11,395 bases of DNA from assembly GCA_903918705.1 (NCBI GenBank), contig CAIXFP010000517.1:1-11395 (forward strand). Reading direction: 5' to 3'. The DNA is from an uncultured Pseudomonadota bacterium. Its GTDB lineage: Bacteria; Pseudomonadota; Gammaproteobacteria; Burkholderiales; Thiobacillaceae. The notes below the pieces were generated by a model. It saw only the letters and a list, made by a program, of their open reading frames with translations, was not told where the DNA came from and made no database searches. The first letter of the stretch is position 1, and the number at the start of each line of letters is the position of its first letter. Positions 5,835 through 11,395 of the stretch are shown here, piece by piece. The position numbers and the translations under genes were made by a program.

Positions 5835-8057
5835 TCAGCCCCCGTTGGGGCCGTTGTGACAACTGTAACAACCGATCGATTGGCCCGAAGCGAAAGTTTT
5901 GCTGCCGCCTTCTACAGCGAAGCTGCGCGCCATCGAAGTCTTCGACAAGGGTGTGCCGCGATAATCGCTGCCATGGCACACCGCGCAGGCAGCCAGACTG
6001 CTCCTGGCTGCGCCCTCGTGGTTGCTGATCCAGGCCTGGCCCACGGTATGCATACCGTGCGGGCCACCGTTAGTCGTGGTCGGTACCGTGGCATGGCAGA
6101 CCGTACACTCGGCGATGGTGCCGACATGGCCCTGCAAGGCCTGGCTCTGCACGTTGTCGTTCGGGTGGGAACTGGGATATTCGGCATGGGTTGCACCATG
6201 GCAGGCCTCGCACTGCATTCCTCCGTGGCCGGCGCTGAAGCGATACAGCGACTTGCCGGCGACCGGCATATTGGTTTGGGTGGCGAAAGTTCTATCGATG
6301 GTCGTGCGCAATTGGCCATTGTTGCCGAATACGGTGAGGTAGCGGGTGAAGGCCGCGCCCACAGCGCTGCGGTCATGGCAATTCTGGCAGGCGGGTTCGT
6401 CGAGCCAACCCTCGCGGCCACTGGCGCCAACCTTGCTCATGTTGCCGTGGCAACTCTGGCAGTCGATGGCGTTGCTACCGCTGACGGTCTTGGCGTTACC
6501 CATGACACCGCGCAGACACTTGGTCGTGGAACCAGGATGGCACTGATAACAGGAGTCGCGGGTCGTGCTGCTGTCCATGGCGGTGCTGGTGCCGGGCAGG
6601 TTGACGGTCGAGTGCTTGGCGTGCATTGCCTCGGTGAGGGGTTTGACACCGGTGATCAGCGGGGTACTCAGAGCGTTGGACTTGTGGCAACCCGCGCACA
6701 GGATCGGGGTGCCGGCGGCAGCGGTGGCGGACAAGCTTCCGCCGGTATAGGTGGTCTGCTTGCCGGCCAAGGCAATTGCATTCGGCACCTTCTCATCATG
6801 CAGGCGCAGGATATTGCGCTTCCAATCCTTCTCCGGATCTGCGTCGTTCACCCAGCCCGCAGCGGGCTTCGCCGCCGGTCCGCTGGTGGAGGCGTGGCAG
6901 GATTTGCAGCTCATCTCGTCGGAAACCGGCAACACCACGTTGGTACTGGCCAGGACGGTGCCACTATTGTTCCGCGCGACCACCTTGACCATGGGGTAGT
7001 AGTTCTTGGCGTTGCTGTCGTCATAGGGCATCAGCGGGATTCCCGTGGCCTCCCACCAGCCATTTTTTGCGCTGTAGGCCAACGCAGCTGGAATTTTCGA
7101 AGGCGCGGGATTACCGGTCAGGCCAATATTCGGCGGCAGATTTGCGGCCAAGCCGAACAGGCTCTTGGCCCAGGTCCAGAAATTGGTCTTGCTGGCGCTG
7201 CTGGTATTGATCGAGCCGGCAGGGTCGGCAACCGACTCGTAGGTCAGGGTGACGCCGCTGATAGCGAGCTTGCCGGTGTTCACGCTACGGTTGACCAAGT
7301 GTGCATGCAGGTTGTTGTAGGGCGGCAGGATGGAGAACACCGAATAATCCTTGCCGTCTACGCAATGCATCCCCAGGTCGTTCCAGGCGACCAGACTGTA
7401 GCCCCCACTTGCCGTCGCGGCGGGTACGGCTGGTGTATAGCCCAGGCCGGGGTTCGCTTGGGTTTTGAGATTGGCGGCGAATTGGCTGACTGCCACCGAT
7501 TGAGCAACCTTGAGGCTGCCGCCGATGGTGGCCGTAACCCCGGTCGACATGCTGTCATTGGCCTGCAGGGTCGCGACCAGGTCCGCATTGGTCACGCTGC
7601 TGCTGGTCAGATCGAGGGTGGGCTGGGTACGCAGCGCATCGCGGGTGCCTGCGCTGATCTGGATCACATTCCCCGCACCACCATTGGTGTCGAGGGATTG
7701 CAGGGTTTGCAGAATGCGCACCACTCTAGGATCGGCCGCATCGGTGGTACCGACCGTATCCAACGGGGTGACCAAGCCATCATGGGGTACGGCCTGTCCC
7801 AGTTGCAGATTGCCGATATGGAAATTGACCGACTCCCCAGCCTGGTAGGTGAAGTTACCGTTGGCATCGGTCACCCCGCCTCCCGACGCGGACTCGAACT
7901 CCAACCCCGCCACCGGGGCATCTATAAACGTCCCCACCAAAGTCGTGGCAGGCGCGGCACTGCCGCTCCCGGAACCGCCGCCACCCCCTCCGCCACACCC
8001 AGCCAGGGCCAGGATCATGGCGGCCGCGCTCATCTGAATCCGCTTGCTCATGGTCAT
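5835..8057 (-). CDS. Nonahaem c-type cytochrome, outer-membrane lipoprotein
   Basis: A 740-residue exported multihaem cytochrome likely to move electrons at the outer membrane. A type II signal ends in lipobox L18-A-G-C21, followed by a Gly/Ser linker; the residue after Cys21 is Gly, so outer-membrane sorting is expected. Residues about 41-100 (VGTFIDAPVAGLEFES...DANGNFTYQAGE) look like a small beta domain seen in proteobacterial surface lipoproteins. AWNDLGMHCVDG (224-235) marks a haem-free middle domain with Cys232. Nine CXXCH sites all lie in the second half, at Cys384, 454, 503, 533, 557, 616, 651, 691 and 730; CYQCHPGSTTKCLRGVM (503-519) adds another conserved-looking Cys514. Many free His (for example 479, 482, 611, 624, 667, 670, 680) could be distal ligands. 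The protein ends 6 residues after the last haem site. The start at 8057 has AGGAG 6 bases upstream. It is divergent from the DUF6502 gene. Electron donor and acceptor are unknown. Confidence 0.92.
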   Translation of the reverse strand: MTMSKRIQMSAAAMILALAGCGGGGGGGSGSGSAAPATTLVGTFIDAPVAGLEFESASGGGVTDANGNFTYQAGESVNFHIGNLQLGQAVPHDGLVTPLDTVGTTDAADPRVVRILQTLQSLDTNGGAGNVIQISAGTRDALRTQPTLDLTSSSVTNADLVATLQANDSMSTGVTATIGGSLKVAQSVAVSQFAANLKTQANPGLGYTPAVPAATASGGYSLVAWNDLGMHCVDGKDYSVFSILPPYNNLHAHLVNRSVNTGKLAISGVTLTYESVADPAGSINTSSASKTNFWTWAKSLFGLAANLPPNIGLTGNPAPSKIPAALAYSAKNGWWEATGIPLMPYDDSNAKNYYPMVKVVARNNSGTVLASTNVVLPVSDEMSCKSCHASTSGPAAKPAAGWVNDADPEKDWKRNILRLHDEKVPNAIALAGKQTTYTGGSLSATAAAGTPILCAGCHKSNALSTPLITGVKPLTEAMHAKHSTVNLPGTSTAMDSSTTRDSCYQCHPGSTTKCLRGVMGNAKTVSGSNAIDCQSCHGNMSKVGASGREGWLDEPACQNCHDRSAVGAAFTRYLTVFGNNGQLRTTIDRTFATQTNMPVAGKSLYRFSAGHGGMQCEACHGATHAEYPSSHPNDNVQSQALQGHVGTIAECTVCHATVPTTTNGGPHGMHTVGQAWISNHEGAARSSLAACAVCHGSDYRGTPLSKTSMARSFAVEGGSKTFASGQSIGCYSCHNGPNGG

Positions 8058-8063
8058 CTCAAA

Positions 8064-8068
8064 CTCCT
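8064..8068 (-). promoter_or_regulatory. Ribosome binding site of the multihaem cytochrome gene
   Basis: AGGAG on the minus strand lies 6 bases before the ATG at 8057, favouring it over the in-frame ATG at 8051 (12 bases) and over the longer open frame starting at 8183. Confidence 0.75.
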
Positions 8069-8140
8069 CTCGATTCCGCCCGATTGCAGTTTGATGTGCT
8101 TTCGGATCAGACCTGCCGTTGGAAAAAACGCGACATACCC

Positions 8141-8153
8141 ACATCGCCGATGT
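8141..8153. promoter_or_regulatory. 13-base palindrome in the divergent cytochrome/DUF6502 intergenic region
   Basis: ACATCG-C-CGATGT is a perfect inverted repeat with a one-base centre. A further GACAT (8132-8136) pairs with ATGTC (8150-8154). It lies between the cytochrome start and the promoter of the DUF6502 gene, and the minus-strand hexamer TTGACA (8151-8156), a perfect sigma70 -35 sequence, overlaps it, although no good -10 follows at the right spacing. Candidate operator; the binding protein is unknown. Confidence 0.4.
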
Positions 8154-8172
8154 CAATTTAACATGGGATACT

Positions 8173-8201
8173 TTCCCAGGCAATATGTTTTCGCATATAC
8201 T
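8173..8201 (+). promoter_or_regulatory. Predicted sigma70 promoter of the DUF6502-DUF5666 unit
   Basis: -35 TTCCCA (8173-8178), a 17-base spacer and -10 TATACT (8196-8201), putting the transcript start near 8208. This is downstream of the TTG at 8119 and so argues for a translation start at 8239 or 8284. Confidence 0.5.
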
Positions 8202-8283
8202 TTGCTCACCGCAGATACCAATTTACCGACCGACATCGATGGGACGGCCACCCCGGGTACTTCCGCAAAGCAATGCCACGCCA

Positions 8284-9135
8284 ATGCCGCTGCCACAGGC
8301 CAACGACGTGCTGTCCGCGTCGCGGAGCATCCTGGCCCCCCTGGTGAAGCTATTGCTGTCATGCGGCATCGACTACACGCGGCTTGCATCCGAGTTGAAA
8401 CCGATCTTTATCGAGCAGGCGTGCCTGGAATTGCACAGAACTGGCCGGAGCGATACCGACTCGGCCATCAGCTTGCTCAGCGGTATCCACCGCAAGGATG
8501 TGCGGAAATGGCGAGATACCGGTTTGGAGGAAAGTCTTGCCAAATCGGTGTCCCTGAGCGCGCAGATCTATGCGCGCTGGGCCCATGAACCGATATACCT
8601 GGATCAGCGGCAGCGGCCGAAACCGCTGCCCAGGCTCGGACCGGAACCTTCATTCGAAAGCCTGGCCCTGACCGTCACTCAGGACGTCCATCCTTTTACC
8701 CTATTGTCCGAGCTCACCCGTCTTGGCCTGGCCCAGGTGGAAACGCTACAGGGCCAGGAAATGGTGGTTCTCCACCCGGAGGGTTTTGTCCCGCGCGCGG
8801 GGAGCCGTGAAATCGTCGAACTATTCGGAGACAATGTTTCCGACCACGCCAGCGCCGCCGTGGCCAACCTGCTGGGTGACGCGGCGCGCCTGGAACAAAG
8901 CGTCTTTGCCGAAGGCATCACCCCCGAATCGGCCGGCTTGCTGAGGGAGTTGGCCAGGAAACTCTGGACGCAGGCACGGTTGGAAATGATCAAGCTGGCC
9001 AGCCGGCTGTATGAGCGCGACCGCGCCTTGCCGAACGCCAATCACCGCATGCGGTTCGGTGCCTATTTCTGGGACGAACCCGCGAACCCGGAACTCCATT
9101 TTTCCGAGAGTGAGACATCAAGTGAACCTGAATAA
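8284..9135 (+). CDS. DUF6502 family protein, possible transcriptional regulator
   Basis: A 283-residue cytoplasmic protein with no signal peptide or membrane segment. The opening NDVLSASRSILAPLVKLLLSCGIDYTRLASELKPIFIEQA (7-46) followed by SAISLLSGIHRKDVRKW (60-76) is what I know as DUF6502. The second segment has helix-turn-helix spacing and resembles a DNA-binding recognition region, while the C-terminal third (about 185-247) is helical and could be a dimer or sensor part. The DNA-binding role is inference. The frame is open back to 8119 (TTG), but the predicted promoter at 8173-8201 and family-like N-terminus favour the ATG at 8284; 8239 is the alternative. Neither has a clear Shine-Dalgarno. 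It is divergent from the multihaem cytochrome and its end overlaps the DUF5666 gene by 14 bases, a layout that suggests it controls one or both. Confidence 0.78.
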   Translation: MPLPQANDVLSASRSILAPLVKLLLSCGIDYTRLASELKPIFIEQACLELHRTGRSDTDSAISLLSGIHRKDVRKWRDTGLEESLAKSVSLSAQIYARWAHEPIYLDQRQRPKPLPRLGPEPSFESLALTVTQDVHPFTLLSELTRLGLAQVETLQGQEMVVLHPEGFVPRAGSREIVELFGDNVSDHASAAVANLLGDAARLEQSVFAEGITPESAGLLRELARKLWTQARLEMIKLASRLYERDRALPNANHRMRFGAYFWDEPANPELHFSESETSSEPE

Positions 9136-10516
9136 ACTCCTCCGTTTGTTTGCCTCCTTTTTCCTGGCCTGCTCACTGGCCTCATGTGGCGGTGGTAGCG
9201 GCGGCACACAGACAGCGGGCGGTGTCGGAACGGGTGGCACCGGCGTCGCCTATGGGACTGTCACCGGCTTCGGCAGTCTTCTGGTCGATGACGATACCTA
9301 TAGCAGCGCCACTGCGGAATATTTTGCCGACAATACCCAGGGAGATAACGCCCCAACCAGTTCTCTGGCTGTCGCCCTGGGCCAGCAGGTCCAGATCCAG
9401 CTCGACAACCAGGGCAACCCGGCCACCGTGCTGATTGAACCGTCCGTGGCGGGCTTGGTCAGCGCCGTCAATAACGCCTCCGGCACCATGGTCGTGAATG
9501 GCGTGACCATCAAAATCAACAGCGGTGCCCTGGCTGGTCCGCAGACCTATTTCTTCGGGACAAGCGGTCTGGGCGCCCTCAGCCCGGGTATGGCGGTGGA
9601 GGTGCACGGCCTGTACAACGAAGCCGGTGGCATCGGTTATATTCAGGCCACCCGCGTTGAACTGGTGACGACTGCGTCCACCCGGATCATGGGTGTCGTG
9701 TCCAACCTGAATCCAGGGGCCGGGACTTTCATGATTGGCTCGACCACGGTCAGCTATGGACCAGCCACCTCGCTGCTGCCGCAGGGCAGTTCCCTTGCCA
9801 ATGGGCAGTTGGTCAACGTGGTGAGCGCGGCCCCGCCGACTGGCGGCACACTGGCCGCCAGCGTCCTACGCATCCGCAGCCTGAATGGCGGCAGCGTGAA
9901 CACCACGATTTCCGGCCTGGTTGCCGCCACCAGCAGCGGTGGGCGTTTCAGCGTGTCCGGGATTACAGTCGTGCCGGGTAACCCCGCCTTGCCTTCGCCC
10001 CACGTGGGGGATTACGTCGTGGTAAACGGCCAGCCCGCCAATGACGTTCTTGTCGCGGCCACGCTCAGCGTCGCCTCCGGCCCGCTGCCAACTGTGTCTC
10101 TGAACGGAACCATCACCGGTTATGCGGGAGGAACCACGTTTACCGTGCGCGGCGTTGTGGTGGATGCTTCGGAGGCCAATGACGGTGAATCGACCGGACT
10201 GGCAAACGGCGCCTATGTGAACGTGATCGGGTCGATACATGGCAACGTGGTCAAAGCCAGTTCGGTAACGATCAACGGCACGGCTCCGTCCGAAAGTACG
10301 GTCGAGTACGTCGGCACGGTAAGCGGCTACAACGCCGCCGCCGGAACCTTCGTGCTTCAGGTCAACGGCGTGGGAAACTTCAATGTCAGTCTGGCCGGCA
10401 ACATTGGCTTTGATAATGGCCAGGAAAGTAAGATGAGCAACGGGGTGCTGATCACCGTCGAAGCGACCAAGACCGCAAGTGGCCTGTTGGCTTACGGAAT
10501 ATCCTTCGGCGATTGA
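9122..10516 (+). CDS. DUF5666 repeat lipoprotein
   Basis: A 464-residue exported lipoprotein starting at GTG, within the last codons of the DUF6502 gene (14-base overlap), with a weak purine-rich stretch (GAGAGTGAG) before it. Signal peptide ends in lipobox L19-A20-S21-C22, followed by a Gly-rich linker (CGGGSGG...GGTG) much like that of the neighbouring cytochrome. The mature part has six related beta units beginning near residues 45, 111, 191, 265, 329 and 398 (GTVTGFGSLLV, GLVSAVNNASGTMVV, GVVSNLNPGAGTFMI, GLVAATSSGGRFSV, GTITGYAGGTTFTV, GTVSGYNAAAGTFVL), each about 64-80 residues. This G-x-[VI]...F-x-[VI] pattern is that of DUF5666 beta-barrel/OB-like repeats. Only Cys17 and Cys22 (both in the signal region) are present, so no haem or disulfide. 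Function unknown; coupling to DUF6502 and divergence from the cytochrome suggest a surface partner. Confidence 0.82.
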   Translation: MNLNKLLRLFASFFLACSLASCGGGSGGTQTAGGVGTGGTGVAYGTVTGFGSLLVDDDTYSSATAEYFADNTQGDNAPTSSLAVALGQQVQIQLDNQGNPATVLIEPSVAGLVSAVNNASGTMVVNGVTIKINSGALAGPQTYFFGTSGLGALSPGMAVEVHGLYNEAGGIGYIQATRVELVTTASTRIMGVVSNLNPGAGTFMIGSTTVSYGPATSLLPQGSSLANGQLVNVVSAAPPTGGTLAASVLRIRSLNGGSVNTTISGLVAATSSGGRFSVSGITVVPGNPALPSPHVGDYVVVNGQPANDVLVAATLSVASGPLPTVSLNGTITGYAGGTTFTVRGVVVDASEANDGESTGLANGAYVNVIGSIHGNVVKASSVTINGTAPSESTVEYVGTVSGYNAAAGTFVLQVNGVGNFNVSLAGNIGFDNGQESKMSNGVLITVEATKTASGLLAYGISFGD

Positions 10517-10678
10517 CGAGCTGGCAGCTCGCGGGAGGCGGGTTCAGCGTACTTGCCGGGCCAGGAATTCCTGGCCGCGGCAGGCTCCGCCACAAGAGCC
10601 GCGTTGACCCGGAATGGCACGAATATCGTGGGGAGTTTCGCGGCCGACGCTGGTATCAGTCGGAACCGCAAGGGTGTT
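10517..10678. other. Short intergenic region with two hairpins
   Basis: Between the DUF5666 stop and the convergent tRNA-His. CGAGCT-GGC-AGCTCG directly follows the stop, and an 18-base perfect palindrome (GGCCAGGAATTCCTGGCC) lies at 10559-10576. Neither is followed by a T-run; together they may end transcripts from both sides. Confidence 0.4.
10559..10576. terminator. Perfect 18-base palindrome, possible bidirectional hairpin
   Basis: Seven-base GC-rich arms with an AATT centre form a hairpin readable from both strands, placed between two converging transcription units. The absence of a T-tract lowers confidence. Confidence 0.3.
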
Positions 10679-10754
10679 TGGGGTGATGGATGGGACTCGA
10701 ACCCACAACAGCCAGAATCACAATCTGGGACTCTACCAATTGAGCTACCACCAC
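10679..10754 (-). tRNA. tRNA-His (anticodon GTG)
   Basis: The minus strand folds as a standard cloverleaf. The acceptor GTGGTGG pairs with CCATCAC (one G-T), the D stem is GCTC/GAGT, and the anticodon stem is CCAGA/TCTGG with loop TTGTGAT (anticodon GTG). The variable loop is 5 bases and the T arm is GTGGG/CCCAT with TTCGAGT. The discriminator base is C73, CCA is encoded, and a G is encoded at position -1 (10755), all as expected for bacterial histidine tRNA. Confidence 0.97.
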
Positions 10755-10817
10755 CATTGATCAGCAACGGCCGATAAGTCCAGCCTGTCCGACAGGAGGT
10801 GAACCTGGGGAGGGCGC

Positions 10818-10847
10818 ATTCTATGGGATTCCAGGGGCCGCGAGCAA
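10818..10847 (-). promoter_or_regulatory. Predicted promoter of tRNA-His
   Basis: On the minus strand: -35 TTGCTC (10842-10847), 18-base spacer, -10 TAGAAT (10818-10823), followed by a GC-rich discriminator (GCGCCCTCC) as in stringently controlled stable-RNA promoters. The transcript would start near 10811, giving a leader of about 56 bases. Confidence 0.5.
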
Positions 10848-11071
10848 GCCAATAGCACGGGTGTCGATCCCCTCGTGTCCCCGGTTTGCCCCAGAGCACC
10901 CGGGCCGAGGCGACCGCCGCGGCGGCCCGACCAGGCCGCCCAGGTAACGTGGCCGCGGACTCATGGCACCGCGTCGACCCTGGGCTGTGCATGCGCGCCA
11001 GATGGCCGGTACAGTGGCTCTCGGGAACGATAGGGCAGATCGGAAGAGGGCACAGCCGTGGGCAGCGCGTG
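10848..11071. other. Intergenic region between tRNA-His promoter and nickel transporter operator
   Basis: The whole gene-free stretch runs 10756-11133. Its ends carry the tRNA promoter and the NikR-like site. The middle is very GC-rich, with a 12-base palindrome CCGCCGCGGCGG at 10914-10925, but I see no credible gene or RNA in it. Confidence 0.5.
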
Positions 11072-11098
11072 GTATGACGTAATTTGCTTTTGTCATAC
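11072..11098. promoter_or_regulatory. NikR-like operator upstream of the NiCoT permease
   Basis: GTATGAC (11072-11078) and GTCATAC (11092-11098) form a perfect 7-base inverted repeat with 13 bases between. The Escherichia coli nik operator uses the same arms, GTATGA-N16-TCATAC; here the hexamer spacing is N15. It covers the likely -35 of the permease, so nickel-bound NikR would block transcription. No nikR gene is in the window. Confidence 0.72.
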
Positions 11099-11111
11099 GT
11101 GCGGCTACCAT
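11084..11111 (+). promoter_or_regulatory. Predicted promoter of the NiCoT permease
   Basis: -35 TTGCTT (11084-11089), 16-base spacer, -10 TACCAT (11106-11111). The -35 lies within the NikR-like repeat, consistent with repression. Confidence 0.4.
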
Positions 11112-11133
11112 TCCCAGGAACGAATCCTGAAGA

Positions 11134-11395
11134 ATGCTCATGGACACTCTGCCCCACGATCTGCTCGCCCTCAGTCTGCTGGTCTTCGTACTGGGCCTCA
11201 AACATGGCTTCGATGCCGACCATCTGGCGACCATCGATGGTCTGACCCGTTTCAACTCACGCAATAACCGCCGTCTCGCCCGCTATTGCGGCGCCCTGTT
11301 CTCCCTGGGCCACGGCGCGGTCGTGGTGGCGATCGCCCTGGCGGTCAGCCTGCTCGCCCACAAGTGGCAGACCCCGGATTGGCTGGCGGCGTTCG
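11134..11395 (+). CDS. NiCoT-family nickel/cobalt permease (partial, cut by right edge)
   Basis: The first 87 residues of an inner-membrane transporter of the HoxN/NixA/HupN (NiCoT) family, which takes up Ni2+ and/or Co2+ for enzymes such as hydrogenase, urease or B12-dependent enzymes. The first membrane helix (ALSLLVFVLGLKHGFDADHLATIDG) carries the family's H-x4-DH metal-selectivity signature (KHGFDADH) on helix II of the usual numbering. GALFSLGHGAVVVAIALAVSLLA begins the next helix with the conserved SLGH motif. Starts at 11134 (ATG) and 11140 (ATG) are both possible; a stop at 11128-11130 rules out anything earlier. AGGAA (11116-11120) or GAAG (11130-11133 region) could serve as ribosome site. 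The NikR-like operator 36 bases upstream points to nickel as substrate. The remaining three quarters of the protein lies outside the window. Confidence 0.92.
   Translation, partial: MLMDTLPHDLLALSLLVFVLGLKHGFDADHLATIDGLTRFNSRNNRRLARYCGALFSLGHGAVVVAIALAVSLLAHKWQTPDWLAAF

Noticed and set aside
8119..8283. N-terminal extension of the DUF6502 protein from a TTG start
   Set aside because: The likely promoter lies inside it (8173-8201), and the extension contains no family-like sequence.
5697..8588. A 963-codon plus-strand open frame opposite the cytochrome
   Set aside because: It is antisense to a clear nine-haem cytochrome, has no family-like segments and runs into the DUF6502 gene; a product of high-GC codon use.
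10679..10754. tRNA-His as an integration (att) site of a mobile element
   Set aside because: No repeat of the tRNA 3' end, integrase or phage-like gene is seen in the window.
10492..11223. A 243-codon minus-strand open frame
   Set aside because: It runs through the tRNA-His gene and promoter regions and has no recognisable protein features.

Overview
The window is high-GC, densely coded DNA, most likely from a betaproteobacterium. I would guess the Rhodocyclales or Nitrosomonadales neighbourhood, judging by base composition, the kinds of protein families present and the many exported redox proteins; the species cannot be told from sequence alone. It is chromosomal in character: a histidine tRNA is present and no phage, plasmid, insertion-sequence or CRISPR signature was seen.

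Left block (1-2051, minus strand): a run of three genes reading leftwards. They encode a small lipoprotein of unknown function, an AIM24/TIGR00266-family protein, and a SixA-type phosphohistidine phosphatase cut by the left edge. Middle-left block (2180-5005, plus strand): a secreted thioredoxin-like protein is translationally coupled to a secreted protein that looks like a beta-propeller. They are followed by an outer-membrane beta-barrel protein with a Cys-x-x-Cys-x-Cys motif right after its signal peptide. A TlpA-type thioredoxin (5016-5540, minus) converges on that gene with only 10 bases between them, so the OM protein sits beside two exported thioredoxin-fold proteins.

Central block (5835-10516): a nine-haem outer-membrane c-type cytochrome lipoprotein (minus) is divergent from a two-gene plus-strand unit, a DUF6502 protein (possible regulator) overlapping a DUF5666 repeat lipoprotein. 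The shared 226-base intergenic region holds a good sigma70-like promoter for the DUF6502 gene and a 13-base near-perfect palindrome that could be an operator. This is the most interesting part of the window: a candidate surface electron-transfer or metal/redox module with its own divergent regulator and a lipoprotein partner.

Right block (10517-11395): tRNA-His(GTG) on the minus strand with a recognisable stable-RNA promoter, then the start of a NiCoT-family nickel/cobalt permease running off the right edge. A NikR-like inverted repeat (GTATGAC/GTCATAC) overlaps the permease's probable promoter and suggests nickel-dependent repression, with a half-site spacing one base shorter than the Escherichia coli nik operator.
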